Positions 1-10,740 of a stretch of DNA of 64,000 nucleotides are shown here, one piece after another. The position numbers and the translations under genes were made by a program. The number at the start of each line of letters is the position of its first letter. Within the stretch, counting starts at the first letter, position 1. Origin of the DNA: Paenibacillus marchantiae (lineage in GTDB: Bacteria > Bacillota > Bacilli > Paenibacillales > Paenibacillaceae); assembly GCF_028771845.1 (NCBI RefSeq), contig NZ_CP118270.1, positions 6,200,001-6,264,000 on the forward strand, given 5' to 3'. Under the pieces are notes generated by a model that saw only the letters and a list, made by a program, of their open reading frames with translations, searched no databases and had not been told where the DNA came from.

Positions 1-3000
1 GAATAACGACTATGTGAAGGAATAACAAGACGAGCACCGTTCAAAAGAGCTCCCCATATTTCAAATGTAGAAGCATCAAATGTAACAGGAGAAGACTGTA
101 TAAACGTTTGCTTTTCATTAAAATCGACATAATCATTTGATTTAACTAACCGTATGATATTGTTATGAGTTATAACAACCCCTTTAGGAAGCCCGGTTGA
201 CCCAGAAGTATACATTACATAGGCTTTATGATTTTCAGTTACATTTAATAACATAACTTTGTGACTACAATCATCCAAGCAAAGTTCATCTTTGTTTAAA
301 TTAATAACATGTTGAACAAGCTTACTCCAATCGTCTTTGTAATTTTTTTGTGTTAATACAACGTTTAATTTTGTGTCATTTAGTATATAGTTAATTCTAT
401 CTTTTGGATAATTCGGATCAATAGGTACATAAGCTGCACCCAATTTAATAACAGCAAGAAGTGAGATAATCAGTTCAATTGATTTGTCCATCACTACTCC
501 GACTAAAGATTCAGAAGTGACGCCTAAATTATTTAATTTCTGGGCAACTTCATTTGCACTATTATTTAACTCAGTATAACTAATAGCACTATTATTAAAT
601 TCACAAGCTATTTTGTCCCCATATAACCCAACCATTTCAAGGAATAAACTATCAATACCTTTGTCTTTTGGATAATCAACTTCTGTTCTATTCCACTTTT
701 GCAAAATTTGGGCTTGTTCATACTTATTGATTAAAGTGTATTCAGAAATTTTTTGATTAGGGTTTTCAAGAATTTCGCCTATTAAAAATTCAAATTGGCT
801 AGCCATTCTTTCAATCGTATCAGGTTTGAAAAGCTCTGTGCTATACTCCCATTCCCCTATTAGACCATCAGGGCATTCTGTGATGGAGAGAGTAATATCA
901 AATTTCGAAGTACCATTATCCACTGTAATTGGACTTAAATTAATATTAGTTAATTCTAAGTCAGATAAAGGTAGGTTTTGCAAAGCAAACATCACACGGA
1001 ACATTGGCGAATGACTTAAATCTCGATTTGGTTGTATTTCTTCAACAACCTTATCAAAAGGTATATCTTGATTTGCATACGCTCCTAACGAAATCTCTCT
1101 CACTCGGGACAATAAATCTTTGAAAGTTGGATCTCCCGATAAGTCTGTGCGGAGCCCTAATGTGTTGACAAAAAAACCAATTAAATTTTCAATTTGATTA
1201 TAGTTCCGATTCGCAATAGCAGATCCAATCAAAATATCTTCTTGACCAGTATATCTATTTAACAACACGTTAAAGGAAGCAAATAAAGTCATAAATAAGG
1301 AAGTTCCCTCTCGTTGACTTAACTTATTTAGCTCATCCTTAGTCTCTAGTGAAAGAGGCGATTGATATAGCGCTCCTTTAAATGTTGGTCGGTGACTTCG
1401 TGCATAGTCAGTAGGTAATTGTAATACTGGTAAATCACCATCTAATTTATTTTTCCAGTAAGATAATTGACTTTCAAGAACTTCGTTTTTCATCCATTTT
1501 CTTTGCCATAAAGAAAAATCTGCATACTGCAACGGTAAATTCGGTAACTTAGGAGTCTTATTTTCAATATACGAACGATAATATTCTCCTATTTCTCTAA
1601 TAATTATCCCTCTTGACCAACCATCGTTAATAATATGATGTGTAGTGAGCAAAAGAATATATTTTTCATCTGATAAGATTAATAATGATGCCCGAATAAG
1701 AGGCCCTTTTGTCAGATTAAAAGAAGTTCTTCCTTCTTCATTTATGAGTTCTTTCGTTTTCTCATCTATTTCATGATCACTATAAGAATTCAAATTCGTA
1801 CTTTGTAATTTAATTTGAACTTTTTGAGAAATCAACTGTTCAGGTATTCCATTTTTCACATCAAAAGTAGTACGTAGAATCTCATGTCTTTCCAATAGTA
1901 AATTTATAGCCCTTTCTAAAGCGTCAATATTAAGTTTTCCTTCGAGTTGAATAGCATCAATCATGTTATATAACGGACTGTTGGGTTCCAACTGTTCTAT
2001 AAACCATAACCTTTGTTGAGCAAAAGAGAGTGGAATGCTTTCCTCTCTGCTTACTGCTGAGATATTGAATTCGTTATCATTTAAGTTGTTATTTGTTAAA
2101 TAGCTGTCGATAACTTCCGAGATTTTTTTAATAGTCGGGCTATTGAAAATTGTTCGGAGAGGAATATTCACTTTGAGAATGTCCCTTATACGAGCAACTA
2201 CTTGGGTTGCAATAAGAGAATGACCACCTATTTCAAAGAAATTATTTTCTATTCCTACTTTATCAACATCTAGCAATTTGCACCATATTCCTGCGACAAT
2301 CTCTTCGGTTAAAGTTTTTGGCTCTATAAAGTTTTCAGAAGTAAAGAGCATAGATATCTCAGGGTCAGGTAGATTTTTCCTATCAATTTTACCATTTGAA
2401 GTTAAAGGGAACGCTTCCGTATAAATATATGCAGAAGGCAGCATATATTCAGGTAATTTATCTCCGAGTAGCTCTCGTAGTTCTTTTTCAGAATAGTTAC
2501 TTCTATCACAACTAATGTACGCGACTAACTTCTTAATTCCATTATTATCTTGCATCACATTAACAATAGCCTTGTTAACTGAATTATGATTATTTAACAG
2601 TGCTTCAATTTCTTCTAACTCGATACGGAATCCTCTTAGTTTCACTTGATTATCAACTCTGCCAATAAATTTAACAGTGCCATCTTTTTGATATTCTACT
2701 AAGTCTCCGGTTTTGTATATTATTTGATTAGATTCAAAAGGATTATCAATAAATTTTTTGTTACTTAATTCTGAATTATTCAAGTAACCATTAGCTAGTC
2801 CTATACCACCTATATAAAGTTCTCCTGGTGTCCCATATGGTGCCAGATTCATATGCTTGTCTAATATATACATCTTAGTACTTGCTACTGGTCTACCAAT
2901 TGGTATTGGTTTCATTTCTGTACTTTCTTTATCCAACTCCCAAAATAATGAGTTAATACAACATTCAGATGGACCGTACAAATTAATAAGTTGGATGTTA

Positions 3001-5204
3001 GGCAATTTATCAAATACTTTCTGCGCTAAACTCGAGATGAAAATTTCTCCACCAACAAAAATTCTCTTCAGCGACAAACAATCAGAGAACTCTTCCTGAC
3101 TAACAAGCAAATCTAACATAGCTGGAACTACTTGCAAATTTGATATCTTATGTTTAATTATCTCACTAATCATTGCTGCAGGATCTAAATGTATGTCAGG
3201 TGCACCCATTACGAGTTCCACTCCATTAATAAGTGGTGCATAAAATTCCCAAACTGATGCATCGAAAGAAAAAGAAGTTTTTTGCAAAAGTTTATCACTT
3301 TCAAACATAGGAAATTGATCTTGAATCCATTGCATTTGATTACTAATAGCGCGATGAGGTATTAGTACTCCTTTTGGTTTTCCAGTTGATCCAGAAGTAT
3401 ATATAACATAAGCAGTGAATTCAGGATTAATATATTTGTTTATATTCTCATTAGAAAGCTCCATTGAAGACCAATCAAAAGTATCAATATACAACATTTC
3501 AGAATTTAGCATATTAAATTTAGTTGCTGTATCAGTTTTAGTTATTATTAATTTCACCCCAGAATCATTAATCATAAAAGATAAACGATCAATAGGATAA
3601 TCTTTATCAAGAGGTAAATATGCAGCACCTATTTTCAAAATGGCTAACATTGAAATAACCATATCAATAGAACGCTCCATTGATATGCCAACAATACTTC
3701 CAGCTTCAATACCAAGCTTTGTTAATCCTGAAGCTAACTTATTTGCTCTTTGGTTCAACACTATATACGAAATAGAAAGATCCTCACATACTACAGCAAT
3801 CTTATTTGGGTTTTCCTCTACTTTCTTCTCGAAAAGTTCGTGTATCGGTATAAATGGGAAAGATTTTCCGTTGCCACCCTTCTCGAGCAAAGTTTGTGTT
3901 CCTACATCATCGAAAAGATTAATTTTTGATAGTTTTATTTCACTATAATTTTCTATAGCTGCCATGACATTTAAAAAGTGAGTTAAAATCTGTTTAACAT
4001 AATCTTCATCCAAAGATGTAGAATCATAGTACAACTTCAATTCAATATCTTCCTGAATCCTTAGTACAGAAAGCTTCAAATCAAACCGCTCTAAACAAGC
4101 TATTTGATCAAATAATCTAAAGTTAAGTCCATCTACCGAACTCCCTAAATCAGAAATAATATTAAAATCGATTCCAAATGAAAAATATTCATGGCTTAAC
4201 TCTAAATCCTCCCAAGAAAACGTATCCTGCCAAATATTAATATCATTTATCCCATTTTCAATTTGATTTAGATATTCAATGAAATTAATATTCTCATCAA
4301 ACTCAATTTTAAACGGAACGTACCTATCTAGTAGACCAATAACATGTTCTAACTCTTCATCACTTCTACCAAGAACATTCAGTCCTATAGTAGGCGACTC
4401 TCGTATTAGACGGAATAAAGTAACTTGCCATAATGCTAGAAATATAGTTTCTAATTTAACGTTACTATCCTTTGAAATTTTATCCAAGTTATAAACTTGA
4501 TCAAACCCTAATTTGTATTTTAATATTTCAGGTTTATATTCTTTAAAACTACGCTCGGAGAAAGGAAGTTTTTGATTTAATTTATAACTTTCAATGTTGC
4601 TCTTCCAATATTGCTTACCTTCTCGAGCATTGTCTGATTCATCTAGCTCATTAAACCAAGCAGACAACACTGAATACGGGATTTCTTCATTATGTTCATA
4701 CATCATTGCATTTCCTATTAAATGACTATAAGCTGCCTTCAGTTCTTTGATAACTAAATCAATGTTGTTATCTGCCAACAAAGCCGAGAATGTTATAATT
4801 AAATAGTTAGTTGTATCATTCACATTAAGAAAGAAAGCATCGATAAATATATTTCCACTAGTATCTATACCTTTTTTCCATCTTTCCTTAATAAGTAGAT
4901 TCAGATAGGAAGTATGATTACTTGTATCCCCTTCTAATTTAGATTCTTCCCAGTTAAATAGTAGTTCATCATTAGTAACTTGTAACGGGTAATTCAGACC
5001 CATTATTTTGTGGAATCTTGTTCTAAATATCTCATGTTTATTAAGTAGCATGGTAAATGCTTGTTTCAAATACTGAATATTAACACTGCCATCCAGTAAA
5101 AGAGTAAATTGAGATTTATAATCAGAATCAGCCCCATTCTCACTAAGAGACCAAATTCTTTTTTGTTGTGGTGATAATTGATAACCCTCGACTGTATTAG
5201 GCAT
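1..5204 (-). CDS. Non-ribosomal peptide synthetase, 5' part (C*-A-T-C-A...), cut by window edge
   Basis: Multimodular NRPS read leftward; it runs off the window. Start ATG follows GAGGTG by 9 nt and lies 2 nt after the hydroxylase stop. Domains (residues approximate): condensation-like domain 1-430, adenylation with core TSGSTGKPKG near 605, carrier protein GGHSL near 990, a normal condensation domain with HHIINDG near 1193, then a second adenylation domain with TSGSTGLPKG near 1667 that is cut soon after its A4 motif. The first condensation domain is abnormal: where HHxxxDG should be (near residue 140) it reads SALLADN, so the catalytic His is missing. The first A domain gives the ten-residue pocket code DAWQFGLINK, one residue from the published Gln code DAWQFGLIDK, so Gln is the best guess. 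No thioesterase or epimerase is seen. Base composition is far more A+T rich than the comE side. Confidence 0.93.
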   Translation of the reverse strand, partial: MPNTVEGYQLSPQQKRIWSLSENGADSDYKSQFTLLLDGSVNIQYLKQAFTMLLNKHEIFRTRFHKIMGLNYPLQVTNDELLFNWEESKLEGDTSNHTSYLNLLIKERWKKGIDTSGNIFIDAFFLNVNDTTNYLIITFSALLADNNIDLVIKELKAAYSHLIGNAMMYEHNEEIPYSVLSAWFNELDESDNAREGKQYWKSNIESYKLNQKLPFSERSFKEYKPEILKYKLGFDQVYNLDKISKDSNVKLETIFLALWQVTLFRLIRESPTIGLNVLGRSDEELEHVIGLLDRYVPFKIEFDENINFIEYLNQIENGINDINIWQDTFSWEDLELSHEYFSFGIDFNIISDLGSSVDGLNFRLFDQIACLERFDLKLSVLRIQEDIELKLYYDSTSLDEDYVKQILTHFLNVMAAIENYSEIKLSKINLFDDVGTQTLLEKGGNGKSFPFIPIHELFEKKVEENPNKIAVVCEDLSISYIVLNQRANKLASGLTKLGIEAGSIVGISMERSIDMVISMLAILKIGAAYLPLDKDYPIDRLSFMINDSGVKLIITKTDTATKFNMLNSEMLYIDTFDWSSMELSNENINKYINPEFTAYVIYTSGSTGKPKGVLIPHRAISNQMQWIQDQFPMFESDKLLQKTSFSFDASVWEFYAPLINGVELVMGAPDIHLDPAAMISEIIKHKISNLQVVPAMLDLLVSQEEFSDCLSLKRIFVGGEIFISSLAQKVFDKLPNIQLINLYGPSECCINSLFWELDKESTEMKPIPIGRPVASTKMYILDKHMNLAPYGTPGELYIGGIGLANGYLNNSELSNKKFIDNPFESNQIIYKTGDLVEYQKDGTVKFIGRVDNQVKLRGFRIELEEIEALLNNHNSVNKAIVNVMQDNNGIKKLVAYISCDRSNYSEKELRELLGDKLPEYMLPSAYIYTEAFPLTSNGKIDRKNLPDPEISMLFTSENFIEPKTLTEEIVAGIWCKLLDVDKVGIENNFFEIGGHSLIATQVVARIRDILKVNIPLRTIFNSPTIKKISEVIDSYLTNNNLNDNEFNISAVSREESIPLSFAQQRLWFIEQLEPNSPLYNMIDAIQLEGKLNIDALERAINLLLERHEILRTTFDVKNGIPEQLISQKVQIKLQSTNLNSYSDHEIDEKTKELINEEGRTSFNLTKGPLIRASLLILSDEKYILLLTTHHIINDGWSRGIIIREIGEYYRSYIENKTPKLPNLPLQYADFSLWQRKWMKNEVLESQLSYWKNKLDGDLPVLQLPTDYARSHRPTFKGALYQSPLSLETKDELNKLSQREGTSLFMTLFASFNVLLNRYTGQEDILIGSAIANRNYNQIENLIGFFVNTLGLRTDLSGDPTFKDLLSRVREISLGAYANQDIPFDKVVEEIQPNRDLSHSPMFRVMFALQNLPLSDLELTNINLSPITVDNGTSKFDITLSITECPDGLIGEWEYSTELFKPDTIERMASQFEFLIGEILENPNQKISEYTLINKYEQAQILQKWNRTEVDYPKDKGIDSLFLEMVGLYGDKIACEFNNSAISYTELNNSANEVAQKLNNLGVTSESLVGVVMDKSIELIISLLAVIKLGAAYVPIDPNYPKDRINYILNDTKLNVVLTQKNYKDDWSKLVQHVINLNKDELCLDDCSHKVMLLNVTENHKAYVMYTSGSTGLPKGVVITHNNIIRLVKSNDYVDFNEKQTFIQSSPVTFDASTFEIWGALLNGARLVIPSHSRY

Positions 5205-5206
5205 AA

Positions 5207-6259
5207 TTATACTTCACCTCTTTTCTCAAGATTCTTATGGCTACATGGTTCCCCCATCGCTACTAAAACTTTACGCTCACCTGTAAATGACTCCCGCCCA
5301 TGTGCGACTAACATATTATCTAGCGCCATTACATCTCCCTTTTCCCATGGGAAAGCTACTGTGTTATCATCATAGGCTCTTCTAACGTTCTCTACTTCCC
5401 AATCTTCCACTACAGTCCCATCTCCATAATATGTTTTATATGGAAATCCAAATTCCCCAAAGTTTTCAGTAAATAATCTTCTAGTATCTGAATCCAAACT
5501 TGAATCGTGCCAGAAGGCCATATGATTAAACCAGATTAATTCATCAGTTATAGGATGACGAACAACTGCGGGCCTTACTTGACGAGTTCGTAATCTGTCA
5601 CCATCTTTCCATTCAAAAGTCATATCATTAGCATTACAGTATGTTTCTACTTCTTTTTTGTCATTGGTATGGAATACATCCTGCCAGGTAAGTCCAAATC
5701 CATCTCCATAATTTCTTTCTAGTAACCAGCCTTTTGCATGAAATTTCTCTCTAATATCAGGAGAGATGGAGTTGTATACTTTTCTTACATCTGCGATTGT
5801 AGTTGCGCCACCTGATTCAGCTGGTATTACACTACAAAACCAAATTTTCCTTGGCCACGTAGTAACATAAGATAGTTCGTTATGCAATGCGATAAAGTGT
5901 TCTTTCGGAAACTCAGTTGAAGTATACACTTTATCACTTAATTTAGTTCTTGGTGTCGCCCCTTCTTTGTAATGTAATAATTGGTTGCAATTATTATCTA
6001 CATAACTATCAAATTCTACCTGTGATTTTATATTAAAGCCTCTATAGAGTATTCCCCCATACTTTAAGAGTTTTTCTTCTAAAAACTCTTTATTGTTTTT
6101 ACTCCACTCGATTAAATTTAATCCTGCAACTTTAGGAGTTATTAGCAAAGGCAACGTTTGATCCTCAAACAGCTCTTTAACCTCAACTAAATTTTCGCTT
6201 GATACAGAAATTGATTGTGGACGTACATTTTTTGCTCTTTCAGCCCATGTCTTTTTCAT
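5207..6259 (-). CDS. TauD/SyrP-type Fe(II)/2-oxoglutarate-dependent hydroxylase
   Basis: Non-heme iron dioxygenase of about 350 residues. The iron-binding HxE pair is visible in ALHNELSY (near residue 126), and the distal His plus the 2-oxoglutarate-binding Arg in VAHGRESFTGERKVL near the C-terminus. Members of this family inside NRPS operons (for example SyrP of syringomycin) beta-hydroxylate an amino acid, often while it is bound to a carrier protein. It sits between two NRPS genes, 14 nt after the first stop and 2 nt before the second start, so it is co-transcribed and very probably tailors a residue of this peptide. The chosen ATG has GAGGGTG 8 nt upstream; a GTG three codons earlier is the alternative. 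The substrate residue cannot be read from the sequence. Confidence 0.9.
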   Translation of the reverse strand: MKKTWAERAKNVRPQSISVSSENLVEVKELFEDQTLPLLITPKVAGLNLIEWSKNNKEFLEEKLLKYGGILYRGFNIKSQVEFDSYVDNNCNQLLHYKEGATPRTKLSDKVYTSTEFPKEHFIALHNELSYVTTWPRKIWFCSVIPAESGGATTIADVRKVYNSISPDIREKFHAKGWLLERNYGDGFGLTWQDVFHTNDKKEVETYCNANDMTFEWKDGDRLRTRQVRPAVVRHPITDELIWFNHMAFWHDSSLDSDTRRLFTENFGEFGFPYKTYYGDGTVVEDWEVENVRRAYDDNTVAFPWEKGDVMALDNMLVAHGRESFTGERKVLVAMGEPCSHKNLEKRGEV

Positions 6260-6273
6260 TATTGGCACACCCT

Positions 6274-9200
6274 CTACTTTAAATTTTGCGCATCTCGAAT
6301 TTTATTTTCTTTAATTTTAGCTAACAACGACTTTTTATAATGATTATGATTAGAAATTATATTATTTTTCATTTTCAAACGTATTTGATTAAAAAAATCT
6401 GTTGAAGAAAGATTAGATGAATCTATAACTAACCTGATAATATCTTTATAAATTTTCACATGCTCTACTATTCGTTCTTTTTTATACAGATCAACGTTAT
6501 AATTAAGTTCTCCTACATATTTTTCACCCTCTCCTCTTAATACTAAAGAATAGTCAAATTGTGTATAACCCGTATCAAAATTAAGATACTTCATTTGTAA
6601 ATTCTGGCTTATTTCCGAGACAGTATTTGGATGCATCACAAACCACACCTGAAAAACAGGAGGAAACTTCAGGTTTCTTTGCGGATTAATTGCCTCTACT
6701 ACTTTTTCATAAGGTACATTTTGATGATTGTATACTTCTAGTGCTGTGTTCTTTATATCTTGGATTAATTCACTTATAGTACCAATCTGTTTTATGCTAG
6801 TTCTGTATACAACAGTGTTTGCAAAAAAACCAATTAAGTTTTCTAACTCTCCAAATTCACGATTAACAACAGGTGACCCCACAAGAATATCCTTTGAGTC
6901 AGTAATAATAGATAACAAGAGCTTATACGTGGACAAAAAAAACATAAATATAGTGATATCATTACTTCGAGTAAATGCTCTTATTTGTGTGAGCAAGTTC
7001 TCTTCAATTTCGAATTCAACAATGCTCCCCCTAAAAGTTTGAAAATCCCCTCGTGTATAGTCGGTTGGTATTTCTAGAACCGGTAAATTACCTGCTAATT
7101 TTAATTTCCAGTATTCTAATGCATCGTTAATCTTGTCTTCTTGATATACTTTCTGCTGCCATCTAGCATAATCGGCGTACTGAATTTTTAATTCATTGAG
7201 TTGAAGAGGCTTTTTTTCGAGAAGTGAATCGTATGCAATTAACAATTCACATTTTAATATGTCAAGTGACCAGCCATCGGAAATAAGATGATGCATATTA
7301 ACCATTAAAATATTTTGGTTCCTATTCAATTTAAACAAAAAGACATTAAATAATGGACCACTTTCCATATTAAATTCTCTTGCCGCTTCATTTTTAGCAA
7401 AATTGAGATATTGTGATTTTTGTTCATTAAGATCCTTAAAGCTTATATCAATCACTTCAAGTTCGAATAAAATGTCTGTCTTTATAATTTGGTAAAACTG
7501 TCCTAACACAGTTTTAAATATAGTGCGTAGGGTATCGTGCCTCTGTATAACTATATTAAATGCTCTTCTCAATATATGAATATCAAGGGAACCCTCAATT
7601 TCCCAAAGTACTGGAATATTATAAGAAGCCATTTTCCCATTTTCTAATTGATTTAAAAACAGCAGTCTTTGTTGCGCATATGACGCAGGTATATCCTGCT
7701 TTTTATCACTATTCTCAATTAAAATTTCAATAGTAGTTTTCTTCATGGATGATAATTCTCTTAAAAATTCACATATAGTTTTCGATTTAAGGAGATCAAC
7801 AACTTCCAAGTCTAATGCATAATTCTTTCGTAACTTGGAAACAATTCGAGCTGCAAGTATCGAATCTCCCCCGTGTGTAATAAAGCTATCATTTAGATTA
7901 ATCTGCCTAACAGATAAAAACTCTTGTAAGGTTTTTATAATTTGATCTTTATAAATATCTCCAGTAGTAAAACCAACGTTTAAACTCTCATTCTCATTTG
8001 GCTTAGGAAATAATCTCCTATCTATCTTCCCATTCGAACTCAAAGGGAAATCATCCATAAAATGTACAAATCTCGGAATCATGTAAATCGGCAACTTACT
8101 TCTTAAAAATTCAAGCAACTCGTTACCAGTAACTTCTATATCCGATTTCTTTTTGATAATATATGCAATTAAGCTTTTGTGATTATTTATGTCATTGAGC
8201 ACTAAGACTAATGATTTATTGACAAGAGGATGTGTTTCTAAGTGGTGTTCTATATCATTAGTTTCTATACGGAAACCTCTGATTTTCACCTGGTTATCTA
8301 ACCTACCTAAGTACTCTATTTCATTTTCTTCATTTATTCTTACTAAATCACCTGTTCTATATAAAATAATCTCTTTGCTACCTGAAACGGAGAGTTCAAT
8401 AAACTTCTCTTCTGATAAAGAAGATTTATTTAAGTATCCCTCTGTAACACCTGCTCCTCCTATTAATAGTTCACCAGGAACACCATAAGGCGCTAAATGT
8501 AGGTCTTTATTCACAATTTGGAATGATGTATTGTAAATAGGTTTTCCTATTGACACTGAGTTACCTGAAATAAACTCCAATCTATCTAATGATGACCACA
8601 CTGTGGTTTCTGTAGGCCCATATAAATTCCATACTTGATATCCTTTACTGAGCATTTTCTTCAACAAATTTAAAGGTAAAGGCTCTGCACCACATAATAT
8701 TTTTAAATTATGCTGAATATCAATTTCACTCTCGAATATAAGATCCCAAGTCGTTGGAGTAGCCTGCATGATTGTGATTCTATTTCCAGATATAAAATCA
8801 ATTAATTTTTCACTATCTCCACCGAGTCCGGAATTACCTATGAAAAGTTTTGCTCCTACATACAAAGGCAAAAAAACTTCGGGTACAGACATATCAAATG
8901 AAAATGAAGCAAGCGCAAGATAATTATCGTTTTCGTTTATACCTGGTTTATTTGTCATTGAGCAAAGTAAATTCATAACGGATGTATGCTGCACTTGAAC
9001 CCCTTTAGGTTGACCTGTTGAGCCCGAAGTATAAATAATGTACATTCTTCTTTTATAATTTAGCAGAATTTGAATATTATTATCTTTTTGTCTAGATATA
9101 TCTGCTTGTTTGTGCTCCCAAACAATAATTTTATTCAATTCAAATCTATCAACCCAGTCGTTTTCTGTGATTATAATAGCAGGGTTAGCATCCCCTATTA

Positions 9201-10188
9201 TTGCCTCATTTCGGGATTGAGGATAATGAGGATCTAGTGGTAAATATGTAGCCCCTACTTTCATAATTCCAAACATCACAATAATATATTCAATTGATCT
9301 ATCCATGCATATCCCTACAATGTCAGTTTCAACAATGCTGTTTAGTTGTAGAAATCGTGCGAATTGATTAGCTCTTGCATTTAATTGTCTATAAGTAATT
9401 TCATTGCCCTTATGAATGACAGCAACTTTATCAGGGATTTTCTCTGCTTGTTTTTCGAGTATTTCATTTAAAGAAATTTCAGGTATAACGTAGTCTTTGC
9501 CTCTGAACTTAACCAGACCACTCTCTAAAGGTGAAAGAATAGATACATTACCTATTCTTTGTTCCGGATTTATTAGTAATTCATTTATCAAATTTATAAC
9601 ATGATAATGCATTCTAATTATGTAATCTTCACCAATAGAGAACGAATTGTATATTAATTCAGAACAAAATGAATTATTTTCATATTTAATTGCAAAGACG
9701 ATACTGTTTTTATTTATTTGAGAAAGCTCGTCAAAACCCCAAGTTCTATTGTATGAAAAAACAGGAGTGTAAAATGTATCTTTCATGTTGTGTTTATATT
9801 GATTCCCATCATCTTCACTTAATACTCCCATTTTATTTTTTATAACAGTTATAAATGAATCATCTAATGAAAGGGATTCAGAAATCAAACCTTCAGTAAT
9901 AGATTGGCGTTTACTCAGACTATAAAACATTGCAATCTCATCATCATAACTATAGAACCTCAATAACACAGAGAATATCGATAAAAATGCTGTAGAAATC
10001 TCTACATCTAAATCAGTGCATATTTTATGTAGGTGCCTTATGTGATCATCTTGAATTTTAATTCTAATTTTTTTTACATCAATTTCACTAGTATCTTGTT
10101 TATAAAAGGGGATTTTGAAGTTCGGAGTAATTTCTTCAGATGTATTCCCTCCAGATCGCTCATATAAAACGGTATTCTTATTATTCAA
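6274..10188 (-). CDS. Non-ribosomal peptide synthetase (C-stub-A-T-C)
   Basis: First gene of the operon as seen here, about 1304 residues. Residues 1-230 resemble only the C-terminal lobe of a condensation domain and contain no HHxxxDG. Then come an adenylation domain (YTSGSTGQPKG near 384, LYGPTETTVW near 540), a carrier protein (GGDSILAAR, Ser near 770) and a complete condensation domain with MHHLISDGWS near 965, which ends the protein. A subunit that ends in a condensation domain and is followed by one starting with another C-like domain is unusual. The A-domain pocket reads approximately DMPQLGLVWK, which I cannot match to a known substrate. A TTG start is preferred because AGGGGGA lies 6 nt upstream; a GTG one codon earlier is possible. 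Composition is strongly A+T rich, as in its neighbours. Confidence 0.92.
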   Translation of the reverse strand: MNNKNTVLYERSGGNTSEEITPNFKIPFYKQDTSEIDVKKIRIKIQDDHIRHLHKICTDLDVEISTAFLSIFSVLLRFYSYDDEIAMFYSLSKRQSITEGLISESLSLDDSFITVIKNKMGVLSEDDGNQYKHNMKDTFYTPVFSYNRTWGFDELSQINKNSIVFAIKYENNSFCSELIYNSFSIGEDYIIRMHYHVINLINELLINPEQRIGNVSILSPLESGLVKFRGKDYVIPEISLNEILEKQAEKIPDKVAVIHKGNEITYRQLNARANQFARFLQLNSIVETDIVGICMDRSIEYIIVMFGIMKVGATYLPLDPHYPQSRNEAIIGDANPAIIITENDWVDRFELNKIIVWEHKQADISRQKDNNIQILLNYKRRMYIIYTSGSTGQPKGVQVQHTSVMNLLCSMTNKPGINENDNYLALASFSFDMSVPEVFLPLYVGAKLFIGNSGLGGDSEKLIDFISGNRITIMQATPTTWDLIFESEIDIQHNLKILCGAEPLPLNLLKKMLSKGYQVWNLYGPTETTVWSSLDRLEFISGNSVSIGKPIYNTSFQIVNKDLHLAPYGVPGELLIGGAGVTEGYLNKSSLSEEKFIELSVSGSKEIILYRTGDLVRINEENEIEYLGRLDNQVKIRGFRIETNDIEHHLETHPLVNKSLVLVLNDINNHKSLIAYIIKKKSDIEVTGNELLEFLRSKLPIYMIPRFVHFMDDFPLSSNGKIDRRLFPKPNENESLNVGFTTGDIYKDQIIKTLQEFLSVRQINLNDSFITHGGDSILAARIVSKLRKNYALDLEVVDLLKSKTICEFLRELSSMKKTTIEILIENSDKKQDIPASYAQQRLLFLNQLENGKMASYNIPVLWEIEGSLDIHILRRAFNIVIQRHDTLRTIFKTVLGQFYQIIKTDILFELEVIDISFKDLNEQKSQYLNFAKNEAAREFNMESGPLFNVFLFKLNRNQNILMVNMHHLISDGWSLDILKCELLIAYDSLLEKKPLQLNELKIQYADYARWQQKVYQEDKINDALEYWKLKLAGNLPVLEIPTDYTRGDFQTFRGSIVEFEIEENLLTQIRAFTRSNDITIFMFFLSTYKLLLSIITDSKDILVGSPVVNREFGELENLIGFFANTVVYRTSIKQIGTISELIQDIKNTALEVYNHQNVPYEKVVEAINPQRNLKFPPVFQVWFVMHPNTVSEISQNLQMKYLNFDTGYTQFDYSLVLRGEGEKYVGELNYNVDLYKKERIVEHVKIYKDIIRLVIDSSNLSSTDFFNQIRLKMKNNIISNHNHYKKSLLAKIKENKIRDAQNLK

Positions 10189-10191
10189 CAC

Positions 10192-10740
10192 AGATCCCCC
10201 TTATGTATAATTAGTTATTAAATACAAATGGTGCTAATATAATGATGAATACGATCATAAATCGATTAATAATTTTGTAGATAAAACTCATTACATGTAA
10301 TAATAAGTATAATTATGTTAAATTACTCCATATGATCATATTATCATTAAATTTTTAATTTTCAACATAGTTTTTGTAAATAAAACTCAAAAATACAATA
10401 AATAACTATCGTTAAATACTAGGTGTTTAATTAAATTTTGAGCAGAAAACAAAAAAACAGCTTGTAGTTAAGCAAATTAGTATTTACCCTAAAGTCGTAT
10501 CGTACTTATCAGGCAGGTTGTATAATCTAATGTGTCCAACAGTGAACCAACAAAATTATATGTATTGTTTCTTTCCATGCTAAAAAAAATTTAATTGAGT
10601 ACGACTACGATTCAAGGATATATGAAACTAATTCATAGGCCTGCTTCTACTCAAATAAAAACTAAATCCGTTCTTTGTTAATACCTTAATTAATTTGTCT
10701 ATATTGTTCGCAAGGAGGATTTAGATAAATGAAAAATGAT
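10192..10740. other. A+T-rich intergenic region upstream of the NRPS operon
   Basis: About 550 bases with no credible gene. It must carry the promoter of the leftward NRPS operon, but several TATAAT-like strings occur and none can be singled out. The right-hand part has GCAAGGAGGATTT just before 10,730, a ribosome-binding-site-like string leading into the IS110 remnant. Confidence 0.5.
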
